Assembly (NCBI GenBank): GCA_013396755.1
Contig: VWZF01006833.1
Coordinates: forward strand, 934,796-998,795
From: Sclerurus mexicanus
Taxonomy: Eukaryota; Chordata; Aves; Passeriformes; Furnariidae
Reading direction: 5' to 3'
DNA: 64,000 bases
Of this stretch, positions 13,401 through 25,040 are shown piece after piece (within the stretch, counting starts at the first letter, position 1; every line of letters starts with the position of its first letter). Made by a program: the position numbers and the translations under genes. The notes under the pieces are model-generated. The model was given only the letters and a program-made list of their open reading frames with translations, had not been told where the DNA came from and searched no databases.

Positions 13401-15107
13401 AGGCAAAGTACCACATGGTATGAACAAACAAATTAAAAGGAGAGGAAGTCCACAAATACAGTGTACGTGTGTTATCACTGATACTGCCTTTTCAGCCATC
13501 ACACTAACCTGTGAACCAGCATAGGACAAAATGAAAAAGAATGTAGAAATGTGTGTTCTTACTAGGATCAATTTCCAGCTCTGTAGGAGAACCGAGGAGG
13601 GAATGCCTAATCTAAGATATTAGTAATTTTTAAACTAATTTTCCATTAGCAATACTTGCATAGTCAGGATTTTATATATGTCCAATCTGCCTTAAAACTC
13701 CTTTGACAGATTTTTACTATTCTGGTTTTGGGACTTGCTTGATTGGAAACCACTAAGCATGCTTAACTGTGCCACATATTTTTCCTTCTGATTAAAATGC
13801 AGGCTGGCACAAGCAGAGACTGATGGCCTCTGAGTTTATAGATTGACCAGGGCACCTGCCGTGCAAGCATCTTTGTGCTGCCCCATCACTGAATTTCATT
13901 CTGACCTTGAAGCATCACACTTGATAAAGCTGAAAGTTAGTTTCTATTTCTATTTCCAGCCCTGTTTTTTAGTATCCCTTAACAGACTGTCAATTGTACT
14001 CTGACACAATGGTGCTTGCTTCTTCTAGGTTGTAGTTTTCAAAAGACAGTAAAGTTGATGCTCTCAGCTACAGACTTTTGCAGCTTTTCTGCATTATTCT
14101 GGTTTTAAATATTTTTAAATAAATCATAGTAATAAGGCCAGGAAGGCATCTGCCGCTTGAATCTCCAGCAACTGTGCTGGACACCTAAGACTGTACTTGG
14201 CCATGTTGGTACCAGACAAGGCTTTTAGATTAAAGGTCTGTTCAACCTGGTTCATAAACAACAGCTGGAAGTGAAGTTCCTTCAGGAAACAAGAACATTT
14301 TCTGAAATGTCTCTTACTGCACAACAACTGCAGATACAAGTCACAATAAACACAAGCTTTATTCAGGACAAAGTTTCCAAGCCCTGCTCCAATGTATGGG
14401 AAACAAATACAGAAAACAGAAAAAAATAATATATTTGTGTTTGCAATGTTTCAAATAATTCTTTTTTTCTGTCCATAATCAAGAATAACTCAAGTAGCCT
14501 AGAAACTAAGGTATCCAAAACTCTGTGCAAAAGATAATCACATTTTAAAACAGTAGGGATTGGGTAGAAGCGCATTGCTAGCAAACAATTATCCTGAAAC
14601 TGATATGACTCTGAGAACAAAAACATGCACATAGAGCTCTGACTCAGATAATAAAGACCTTACTTGCTAAAGCACATATAAAATCTTCCCAGGGCACAAA
14701 TAGAATAAAATTAGTGTAACTCCTAGAATTAGAGTTCTGAATTATTTTTTTTGCCTCTGAAATATATGTAAAACCAAGAAGTATTTCACTGGGTGATACT
14801 CATGACGTTGCATCAACTTGACAACAGCTTCCTAGAAGGGCTTATGCGTAAAGCAAAGCAATAGCTACAAAATACACCAAATATCTGAAGACAAGCCATC
14901 AAAAGCAAGGAAATTCTGATTTCTAGTTGAGGCCTGTGACATTTACAGGCTATACAAGAATACATGGGATGTTATACAGCATTGCGCATCATTATTGTGG
15001 AAGTCATTGTTTCCCTCATTAGTGCTCTAGATCTGTACATTACTTTCATTCCAGGTCAATGACCTCCATGCTGACAGTCCATCCTTAACTCACCCTTTTG
15101 TGCCTAG

Positions 15108-15133
15108 GTATTGTAGCAAATTTGCTACAGTAC
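15108..15133. repeat. 26-bp near-perfect palindrome without spacer
   Basis: The half TGTAGCAAA (15112-15120) is followed directly by TTTGCTACA (15121-15129), an 18-bp perfect palindrome. After one mismatched pair (15111/15130) symmetry continues for three more bases on each side. A chance palindrome of this length is uncommon in 64 kb. It could be a homodimer binding site or a cruciform-forming sequence. Confidence 0.7.
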
Positions 15134-15479
15134 GTGACATCTCACACTTGAATTTTCTGCAATATTTGAAGACATGTATCCCATTCAAATGCACTACTTA
15201 TCAACCCAGAAGTCTTCAGAAAACCATTAAGAAGATATGGGACACATATCTAAAGCAAAATTAGGTATAATTTCATTTGTAAGTGTTGTATTTTATTATA
15301 ATATTTAAGCTGTAGTTCTCTGTAGAGCTTTTAATTTTATGTGATAGAATGATGTGCAAATCATGCAGCACAGATAAAACATTCCTGAAATATTTGTAAA
15401 GTTCAATAATATTTTCAAAACAAATAAAGATATTTATTCACTAGGAACATGTAAAACACTAAATATTTCCATGCTCATT

Positions 15480-15880
15480 GTCCTGATTTCTTTCAGTGTT
15501 AATTAGAAGCATAACTTAATAAGCTGCAAACATGTAAGTATCTCATTTTTAATCCAATTGAAGATAAATGACTAAAATTTAGCAGTGATTCTGGACTTCT
15601 GAAAAACTGTGATTGACACAGTATGATCCTGTAATGAAGCAGTTAATATGCAGACATTGACATGGCAGAGCCATTATGATAGATCATGTCAATTCATAAT
15701 TTGGCTTCATAAATATGCAGAATTATTGACACAATATCTTAAAATGGCACTTCCTTTTCTACAATGCTGACATATAGGACTGGCCTTTGCAATGAGGAAT
15801 TTATAGTATAACCTGAGAGGATGTGACACCTGGAGAAGAGATAACATTCATGTTGCAATAAGTCATGTTCTGTTTTAACA
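15480..15880. promoter_or_regulatory. Candidate conserved noncoding element with repeated homeobox/POU-like words
   Basis: The stretch has the texture of a vertebrate CNE: AT-rich but not simple, with repeated words. ATTGACACA plus a TAT motif occurs at 15612-15624 and 15725-15737. AATATGCAGA occurs at 15645-15654 and 15712-15721. TGACATG (15658-15664) is mirrored by CATGTCA (15685-15691). AATATGCA-type words fit POU-domain factors and TTGACA-type words fit TALE factors. No open frame is credible. The call rests on motif repetition only. Confidence 0.4.
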
Positions 15881-17799
15881 TAAAAAAACCCCTAGTGTTA
15901 AAACCAAAAGGAATCAGTTAGGGATTTTATGCCTGAAAGTAATTTTAATACTTAGCTAGGTTTACTGTCCATATCCCTTGTTTTGTTGTTCAGAAAATTG
16001 CAAAGAATTTGTTAAAAAGTGGGAAATTGTTTGATTAAACTTAGAGGAAAAAATGCAAAACCCATTTTGGTTTTATGGTCAGATAAAGAAAGAAGCTAAA
16101 TGACTGACTGCAGCATTTTCCTTTGTGTTTTTCAAAGACATCTTGTGTGGATTTTTTCTATGAAATTGGATTTTAAGGTTTTGCTTGAAATGTGCAAAGA
16201 AACTTTCCCAATAACTTAATGCCACTGATGTTAGAGCCCAAGGAAACAAGGGCAAAACTAGAGAATACGAATGCAGCTAGTAAAGTCAGCTTTGTCACAG
16301 CTTAAAGAGTGTCCTGTCTCTAACACCACCAGCAAGGATTTCAATCAAAACCCAGAATTCTGGCAGTTCCAAAATTTGATTTGTACATCAAGGATTTGAG
16401 GTTGTGTGTCCCAATTCTCTTTGGTGCTACTGTGATATTTATATTAGGTGTCCAGCAATATTTCTATCATTTTAGTTTCATGTCTTAGTTTTGGATTCCA
16501 CTCTTCCTCTCCTTGTACTTACAATCAGACAAATAATGAAGAGCGGATGCTTGGCAGATACAAACAAGTCAGTTGGCTGATCTCAAATCTCAAAAAGACA
16601 GAAGACAGTGAGCTAATTCACTCCAACTGAGGGTATCCACATTTGAATTTTATTTTCATGATTAACTTATTTTTAAAATTGTGACCAAAAGTACTCTTTA
16701 AAGTAATCTAAATCCTATGTATACAGGATAAACAGAGGTACTACTTACATACATACTTTATACAAACAAAAAACCTAAAACATATTGTGTGGGCTGAGAA
16801 CTTTATATTGACTTCTGGTGCTAAGAGAATTTTATAATGGAGTTATAAAATCCTCAGAAAAGGGGTTTGTAAAGGAAACTCTAATACACCTTTATCTATA
16901 ATGGCACGGCTGGGGGCTACTATAATAATCCTTTTGCTTTCATGTGGCCATCTGGAGGCCTATTAAAACTAGTATCTAAAACAGACTCCCAAGTGTGTTG
17001 AGTTTGCCAGTTCCCACTAAGTCACTAAAATCAGGGAGTTAGCCCTGCTATAGGGTGAACTGTCTGCTACAGAGAGAAGATAGCTTGAACTCTAACCTTT
17101 TACACTGTGAATATGTTGTGTACAGGCTGATTTTGGTACATACACTTTAATTGCGAAAAACCCCTAGCCATAAGTCTGTTGTGCACCTCTGGGGTTGTAT
17201 GATAAGATGGAAGAGGTTAGGCAAAGAAATATTGCAAATTTGATTAAGGATTCTGTTTCGGCTGAGAAACATTCTATTCTGATTTTTATGGAAAAAAACC
17301 AGTGAAACAGTGAAAATTTTGCACGAACCTGCTTTCCTTGCTCAAACACAGAGTGCTGTGAGGTTTTATCCAAAATGTAATGAAAATAAAGATTTGAATA
17401 CACAAATTATTTTACAGCTTAATTTGATCTCTCTCTTTGTTTTCTATTCAATGAAGATCAGATTAGCACAAAAGTACTCAAGTAAAATATTTTGGTTCCA
17501 TAGAGACTGGGTATCATTTGACCAAAATAAAGTCCTTTCCATACACTCATTACTGATCTTATTCAGTAATGTGGTTACATCCTATTATACCTGATACATC
17601 AAAAAAAAAAAAAATATTAACTTGCTGTCTAAAACCACACTAGAACTCAGATCTAGGACCAAATAAGATGCATTAATTGCTTTACTGCTTCACTGCAAAG
17701 CCACTCTTAAAACATAATTCCTTAATGAAGTCCGTTAATTTGTTCATGGCAGTACACAAGCTGTTCAAAATGACACAGAATTGCACTCTGTTTTCTAAC
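15881..17799. other. Noncoding DNA, nothing firm
   Basis: No gene or recognisable transposon. The segment near 16890-17060 has few simple repeats and could be conserved, but I cannot show it. Short open frames at 16448, 17164 and 17310 look random. Confidence 0.6.
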
Positions 17800-18480
17800 C
17801 CCTGCAGTTTCTTCTGTTAGTCACTCTGCCTTGTGTTGTTATCCCATGGATAGTAATTATTTTATAGTGGCTGTAATTAGGAGAGAATTAGGCTTGGTAA
17901 ACAAAACCTGCCTTCTCCTGTTAATAGCTACGGATAATAAATTTGGCTCTGACATTCACTATATTTGGACAAGGCTTGGCCTTCTTCCAGTTTTCCCAAT
18001 AAGAACTTTATTATATAATTATGCCTTGGAGGAGCTCATATTACAAGGTAATTTTTTTTTGTTAAGACACATATTGCATGGCTTCCAGCCAGTAAATGAT
18101 ATACCGTAATATATGCCTCCAATAAATGTTTTAAACAAAATCTCTCTAAGCAATGTTCTGCTAGAGCTGTACATTGCAATTCAGCAGCTATATTTACAGA
18201 AGTTTTTCATAATGCAAATTATTGTCTTTTGCTCACATTGTCCAACATAACGAGTGTTTAAAAAGATGCCTAGAATTATTTTTATAAACAAATGACATGG
18301 TTAGATCTTTATCTTATCTCAGTATCTTAAAAAATGTTCATACTTTTTATTCTGTGAGTAAAGTCACAGTTTTGTTGACATGCACAAAACAACCCTTTGT
18401 TCCGTCTTTCAGCCCGCACATTAATGCATCATTTCCCACCCTTTCCTTTATTTATCTTGTACCTTTTATGTAAAATACAA
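17800..18480. promoter_or_regulatory. Candidate conserved noncoding element
   Basis: This complex AT-rich stretch contains many TAATTA, TTAAT and TTTAT-type homeodomain words (for example near 17874, 17921 and 18421) and almost no simple repeat apart from one T run. A 92-codon plus-strand frame at 17831-18109 has no family signature and is taken as incidental. Conservation is inferred from texture, not measured. Confidence 0.35.
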
Positions 18481-18929
18481 TTTAAGTTAACACACAATAG
18501 CACAAAATGCGTTTCAAAGGGAATCAATCATAAGCTAAATAGAAAAGGAGGGGCTTAAGGGCAATTATATGAAGAAGTGAGTGACTTGAAAGAGAGAAAG
18601 TGTTTCAGTCACAAGGAGGAGCAGAGATAAGATCAAGACTGGGAAAAGGGAGTGAGCAATTAAATTCTGAAAAAATACAGTAAAACCAACCAAACAAGAT
18701 AAGTACATTAATTTTAACTGTTTCTCCTGCTGCTGAGTTATCACTGCTAGGAAGATATAGGTAAATAATTTATTATAATTGCATTCACCAAGTCTCCTAA
18801 CAACTGTCTAGGTAAGTGGAATTAGGTTTACGTACTTAAAGATATAAACCAAGTCTAAATAGATTAAAAACTGGGTAAAAAAAAAAAATAATCCAAAAGT
18901 CATATTTCCAGGCCATCTCTTCTGGTCAC
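18481..18929. other. Noncoding DNA, nothing recognised
   Basis: Contains purine-rich patches around 18540-18660 and an A run near 18879-18888. No coding or repeat signature. Confidence 0.6.
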
Positions 18930-18973
18930 TAAATAGCATTCAGTACCTTTTCAGTTTTTCTGAATGCTATTTA
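18930..18973. repeat. Hairpin with a 14-bp perfect stem and 16-nt loop
   Basis: TAAATAGCATTCAG (18930-18943) and CTGAATGCTATTTA (18960-18973) are exact reverse complements around a 16-nt pyrimidine-rich loop. Two further pairs form outside after one mismatch. It is shorter than a usual microRNA precursor but could be the end of a small inverted-repeat element or a structured RNA. Confidence 0.65.
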
Positions 18974-19504
18974 ATGCTACAGGTTAAAAAGTGGGAATTT
19001 TTCAACTATAAAAATGATGAGGTTCAGATAGGATAGACTGGGCATCAAATGTTTTTGGTGTCAAATAGCATATTTTTTTATATTTTTACTTCTCTCATTT
19101 GAAGGTCAATCTCATTCCTGGAGACACAGATCAGCGCAGTATTGATAACTCAGTATACAATCCCCAGGGTATGAGGAGTCAAAATATCAGGAGAAAGGAA
19201 TTGGGATATATGCCAAGACAATGAGATCTACAAATGCATGCCAAAGTTCTCTTCCATAGAATGACCCATATATTAGTATTAAAAATACTATGTCACACAG
19301 ATTGCAGAAAATAAGTTCTATTGTCAGGCAAAACATTCAAATACTGAAAAGAAATCACTCCCCTTCAGACTTTTATGCATAACTTGGCACTAAAAATTAA
19401 AGATCTAGAAAAAGTTTCACCTGCTCTGGCAGAACACAGTGGATTAATCTGGCCCTTAGTAACACATGTGAAGAACAAAGGGGCAGGGACCAAGTACGTC
19501 AACA
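18974..19504. other. Noncoding DNA, nothing recognised
   Basis: No gene, repeat family or strong structure is seen. A plus-strand frame starting at 19375 runs into the repeat-like region downstream and has no recognisable domain. Confidence 0.55.
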
Positions 19505-19810
19505 GTCATTACAAACAGAAAAAGACCATTAGGTCAGCTAGTCCAACCTTATTTCAATTTCCTAATGTAGTACTGGCTATGACAGTATTGTCTTCCATAT
19601 TCCCTCAAATATATATTTTTGATTATTCAAACTAAAGAACTAACATGCTTTTACTGGGAAAACAAATGGCTAAGCATTCCTTATTGTTTCAACTCATACC
19701 TTGGAGGATATACACTCTACATTCCTCTAGAAAGTACCCGTTTATTTCACTATTGTCCATTAACTCTTCAAAACTTTTAAATTATCTTTGTTCTTCTCAT
19801 CTGACTTCCT
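19505..19810 (-). mobile_element. Probable CR1/L3-type LINE tail (old)
   Basis: The word AAGACCATTAGGTCAGCTAG (near 19519-19538) followed by TCCAACC closely resembles the antisense 3' end of old amniote CR1/L3 LINEs, in which a 'ggtcatctagtcca' word is characteristic. Downstream, pyrimidine-rich text such as TTCTTCTCATC near 19791 fits the antisense 3' UTR and body. The element would lie on the minus strand with its 3' end at the left. It is too diverged to read protein. The family assignment is from memory of consensus wording. Confidence 0.5.
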
Positions 19811-22800
19811 GGAACTGCCTTATAAGGGGTCCCCAGATTTGCCACAGCCCGTGAGACAACAGGGTTCAAAGAAGTACCACTTGTACAGATTCATAAGGAA
19901 ATATCAGGGGAGCAGGATGAGACTAGGTTTCTTCATCAGGAGAGCACAGACCAGTAATTCTCATAATGATTGTAGAAGAAGAAAAGGAAAATAAAGCTGA
20001 AAGGGCATGAAAGATATTCAAGATACATCCTTCCTGTTTCCAAGATGCAGGAGTAGATGCAAGACTATGAGCAATTGGTTTGTATACAACAGCACTGATT
20101 CAGAATTTCTTTTGCCATCTTATCTTAAGCTAACATGATCTCAGTGTCTGGAAGGTTTTATATGGTTCATAATTTTAAAATATCACTTTAGAAGGGAGAG
20201 AAGGTGGGAAACAGACATAATTTTGTCCTGTATTGAAAGCTCAGCTACCTGACAAACACTGAGAACCAATAAATGTGCATGTTGCCCCATGACGCACAAG
20301 GTGACCAGACTCAGACTTTGATAGATGGCCAGTGGAAGCACATTACAGCAGCAAAGAACCTCCTCTTGAAGTCTCTAGGATTTTGTCATGATTACACTCC
20401 AGTTTCTAAATTTGGACAAAGATGGGGAGACTGAATAGCCATTTTCTTCAGGAAAAAAAAAAAAAGAAACAGAAACCTCTGTAAACTGTAAGGGTAAAAA
20501 TATAGTTTCTAAAGACTGTATATAGAAATATGCAGACTACCTGGGTCTGTCCCATCTTCCCATTATACTGTCTCCATAACTCTGGAGCTGTATGAAAAGG
20601 CAGGATAATCATGCTGCAGCTTCCAATGAAGACAACTTATTGAAATCCTATCTTAGCGTATCTACTGTTCTAGGACAGATTTTTGAAGAATATGACCCAA
20701 AAAGGTGCTCAAAAACCTTCTTTCAGGACTCCACAGTGCACTTTACACTGAAGAGCATTGAGTTTAGTCTAAATTGTGCACAGAGCCAAATTATACCCTG
20801 ATCAGAGTCAGGGTGTAAATGAAATATGAAAAATTTTGCACACTTATTGCATCCATAACAGCGCATTTCTGACACATCCAAGGATTAAGGATGCTTTGTT
20901 TCAAGCAGGGATTTGGAGTTTCACTTTTTTAAAGGCTGAGGAAAGCAAGCTCAGAGAAGAGCATAGTGAGCAGCAGGGGACCGAAGCTCCTTTTATCATT
21001 ATTCTAAAATGAGATAAAGTGAAGAAACGGTCATGAAGACTATCAGACATTAAATAGCATCCCTGTGTGCAAATCATAACTGTAAACTTTGTTTTAGATA
21101 ATGGCTTACAGAGAGAAATGGTTCTTTAGAATGAAAAAAACCTGAAAAAGGTGATAGAGAGACATGATGGTATCCTTACGAGAAATATTAGGGAATAAAG
21201 ATAAAATTTTTCATTTGAGAAGTATATTTGTAATGTGTCCTGCTTCTTTCTTCATTACTGGTAAGCCATCCTAGGAACAGAAAAACGATATGTGAAGTCC
21301 ATAGTGTATAGTCAGCTTTGAGTATGTAAGCTTTCTAGAAACTGTGAAAGCTCCATCCACTGCTAAGGAAAGGTCTGAATAACATGGACTCTAATTCTTT
21401 GATTCACCACAGAAGGATTTCAGGCAAATAGCTTGGTAATACATCCTTGGCTGGATTTCTGATGAAGATGGTCATTTATAAATGTGCAAAATCTCCCCAG
21501 CTCCTCACTGGTCAGGTCACATTTAAAATAATTGCTTCTGCTCCTGACCCATCTGTCTGTAAACACATCAGACTGACAGCTTGCCTTGCTCACGATGCCC
21601 AATAGGCATGGGGACAGCACCAGCCTCTAACAAGGCCTAACTTCCTGACTAGCTTTTGGCAAGTCTGTGTGATACCGACAAGAGCATTGGTCTGGATGCT
21701 GATGATGCATATCTTACAGGTGTAAGAGATGTGAGGGAATGTGATTCTTTTCACACATGGTAAGATTAGTGTGCTAAAACGGCAAATACAGTGAACAATT
21801 TGTGACTTGTTTAAGGTTGGTCAGTGTCTTTATCAATATCACCAAATGTGTGAATTATTACTACAGCTAGCTAACAGAGATTCCCCTTCGGATCAAGCAG
21901 TAGGTGACTGGGGTTTTGGAAACAAAGGACAAGGAGAAGCTGAGTTATCTATACAGTGTAACAGTTAGACTGATATCTCACATCCAGCCAAGATGCTTTG
22001 TTAAAACCATGGCATCTGGGCTACAGCCGAAGCCTTAGATTTGCAGTAGTAACAACATATTGTTCCCTTTTTCCTTGAAAAACATTTCTATGTATTTGAC
22101 TTCAGCAACAGTTCACAATTCTCTAGGAAAATAAATCACTTGGAGGGGTAGCAACTCTAGGAGAAACATGAATAAGGTCAGCACTTTCTTTTCAAGCTTC
22201 TTCATGATATCAATACCCACACCAAAATGATTTATATTGAGATTTCATGACTACTTGGGACAAATCACAAAAGTAACAGAAAACCAGAGATTGCATATGT
22301 AAAAAAAGTGATGGTCCCCAAGGATACAAAGGTTAATAGAAGCTGAAAACTGGATTGTGTGAATGCCAAATTCTCTCCACCTCCCAGACTGGTACTGAGC
22401 GGGGTGTTTTCCCTTAGTCATTTCTATCCCTTTGCAAAGGTGAGCAAGGTACTGTTAATAACTAAAACTATCCCTAAATCTAATTACAAGGAGGGAAATA
22501 AAAACAAGGAAGGAAGAAAAAACACACCAACACAACAAGATGGGAGAATGAAAGAAGAGTTTATGTTTTTTTGCCCCTGGATGTCAGTTCATTACCAGCC
22601 TGACACTGTTACTTCAAGGGTCATTTCTCTGCAGTCACTAAAATACCAAAACAAGGGAAAAGCTGCGCATAAGCAGAAGCAAAAGGAAAACCCCCCAGAT
22701 CATTACATTCTCAAAAGAGTTTTTCCATAAGAGGCCTTGTAAAAGAGAGTCCCCCTAACTCATACAGTGTTAACTGCATTCCCCTGCTAATGAAAGAAAC

Positions 22801-23919
22801 AACATATTAAACAAAGGAATGCCTCAATGGAAAGACACCAGAAAACAAGATTAGGTACAATATTTGATTTTTAGAAGCTTTACTGTTTTCTAGAGAGGAG
22901 AAAAAAAAGTGGTAGAACAGTGGTAGATATATCTTCCTACACTACTTCAACATATGCAAGTGTAGCTTAAGCATGGCTTCTAGCTTTGCCTCACTAAAGC
23001 TGACTGCCCACATATTTTCAACAAGACTGTGGTTGAAACATACTTGAACACATAGTTCAGGGCCAGTTGAGGACTCAAATGTGGAACTTCTTTTGCATTT
23101 CTCATGTCTATAAGGATTAACATTCCCCTCTGGTAACTGTGTAACTCATCAGACAAATTCAAATGATGTACAGATACTGCTCTCACATAAAGAGAGTAGT
23201 TAGTTACCAGGTTTTTGTGCAAAGTATTCTCACTAATATCAATTAAGCAAGTTTACTTACTAAATAGCCGTATTTGAAGTCAAACCCTTACTCTCCAGAT
23301 ATTCCAGAGACAACAGAAGTTCAGACCAATAAATGAATGCTTGGACAAGCTACATATTTTAAGCAGTTATTTGCCTGAAAACAGTGCATATAATGGAAAT
23401 TGCCAGATAGCTTCAGTGGTAGCAGAAAGCACTTTGATTATCGAGAAGTACTTCACATTCATTCCAAATAGAAGGTGAAAGTATAAGAGTAGTTTGAAAA
23501 TACACCCGTGAACCAGCACGTTAACACAGCTCCTCATAACATGACACATGTGTGAGGTCTATCTGCTGATATACTCCTTCATAAAAATGAGGTAAAGCCA
23601 AAGCCAATCTTTGGTACACAGATGCCGTAAATTCAGACTGAAAACAAAAAGAAACCCAGAATAAATACATGACCACAGAGTTCTGTAGGGCCACGTCTAC
23701 AGAACTAATTCATTTCACAATCCAAGTGAGACTGTGCTCCAGGCCAGGGACCTGCCTAGACCATTTTCTCCTGACCTTGAGCATCAGCTCTTATGGAAAA
23801 ATCTGTTTAAACAGATAGAGAAGATTTCATTTTATATTTTGGGAAGACAGAGTCAGATACAAGAGTTCCTGGTTTCTTTAATCCTTCTCAGAGAACAAAG
23901 AGCAAGATAAAATGGAACT
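19811..23919. other. Noncoding DNA, mostly featureless
   Basis: No gene is recognised. An A run lies at 20452-20464 and a hairpin at 20791-20818 is listed separately. The plus-strand 123-codon frame at 22359-22730 is lysine/asparagine-rich and random-looking. The minus-strand frames at 21420 and 22980 show no domain. Confidence 0.65.
20791..20818. repeat. Hairpin, 11-bp stem with one mismatch
   Basis: TTATACCCTGA (20791-20801) and TCAGGGTGTAA (20808-20818) pair at 10 of 11 positions around a 6-nt loop. The setting, a 'gccaaatt' word followed by the GTGTAA arm, recalls an ancient sauropsid hairpin repeat, but the match is weak. Confidence 0.35.
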
Positions 23920-24000
23920 TAGGGCTTAAGCCAAAATCCTTTGAAATCAATTAGATTCTTTTCATTGATTTCAATGAGTTGTGGATCAGACCACCTCTTC
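23920..24000. repeat. Ancient hairpin repeat (TTGAAATCAAT / ATTGATTTCAA)
   Basis: TTGAAATCAAT (23941-23951) and ATTGATTTCAA (23964-23974) are perfect 11-bp inverted arms with a 12-nt loop, followed by GTGGATCAGACC. This matches a motif I recall as widespread in reptile and bird genomes: 'ttgaagtcaatgg ... ccattgacttcaatggg' followed by 'ttggatcaggccc'. It is therefore probably an old interspersed repeat. I cannot name the family with certainty. Confidence 0.45.
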
Positions 24001-24564
24001 CTCAAGGCAGCAATAAGACACTTCCTAGAGAAAGCAGGGGTCCTCAGTTTTGCCATTCATTCATTTTGATCTTTCACTGTTTAATGAATCTCTTCATCCT
24101 GCTCTTATTCTCAGCTCTCAGCCAGGCAGGCATTAGCAGTGCATTCACTCGGCAGTAGATGATCACCAGTACCCATCTTTCAAAAGAGACATACAACTGA
24201 GGCCACTCAGGGCCATTAAAGATCCCATGGTATTTTTGCAAGAGCAAAAATAACAATGCCAGCGTCTTGGCCAAATTCCAGCCTCTTTAATTACATTCTG
24301 TCCATCTATATTCCCTCCTTACTTTCAGCTGGAAAAATTAGCCACCATTTTCCACTATCTTATTAATCTTTTAATGTAGAATTAATTATAACAGAAAGCC
24401 TATGAGCATAAAATATTGGCACTTACAGCTATCATGAGACTATCATTGCTGTCCATAAAAACCAGAAAATGCACCTCCATTTTCACAGAAGTCTACATGA
24501 TTAGCACAGAAAAAGTAACCATAACTTTTTTCCATCTTTAAAAGAGAAAAGCCAAAATATGACT
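24001..24564. other. Noncoding DNA, nothing recognised
   Basis: No coding, repeat or structural signature. The minus-strand frame at 24074-24274 looks random. Confidence 0.6.
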
Positions 24565-25040
24565 GAATTGAAAAAAAAACAAAAACAAACCAACACAAAA
24601 AGCCACCAAAAAACCTGCAAACAACCTAAACTAAACTAAAATAAAAAATAATAAAAATACCAAAAAAAACACCAAACAAAAACCCCCAACAAACCAGCAA
24701 CCAAAAAAGCCCAAAATATGAACAACACAGTAGCATTTTGACTGATTTCTTCCAAATAATAACTACTACCCTTACCAAATATCTTCTCTACTTAGCACAG
24801 CTTGGGCAAGCTCCCAAATGCTATTTAATATCAGCACCTCTTAGAATTCTTGACCACTGCAATTGTTTATGTGGCTTTTGGAGTGGCAGACAAGGCCATA
24901 AGGTATCTAACTATCTTGAAGGGATATGAACTAGAATGACATGTAGCTATTTTTCAGTTTCTCAATTTAAAAAAACAAACAAAACAANNNNNNNNNNNNN
25001 NNNNNNNNNNNAAAAAAAAAAAAACAAAAAACCCCACATA
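24565..25040. repeat. A/C-rich low-complexity block containing an assembly gap
   Basis: About 24568-24722 is built of AAAAC, AACC and AAAT-type words with almost no G on the plus strand. A similar A-rich tract flanks a run of 24 Ns (24988-25011). Between them (about 24723-24960) is ordinary sequence. Such asymmetric A/C tracts are common in bird genomes and break short-read assemblies. The true length across the gap is unknown. Confidence 0.85.

Larger units (their letters stand above)
9437..15107. other. Noncoding DNA with a few small motifs
   Basis: No gene is recognised. Two small structures are listed separately: a POU/octamer-like cluster at 9801-9833 and a hairpin at 10394-10414. The segment at about 10720-10830 is enriched in TATGTA-like words. 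The remaining short open frames are random in composition. Confidence 0.65.
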
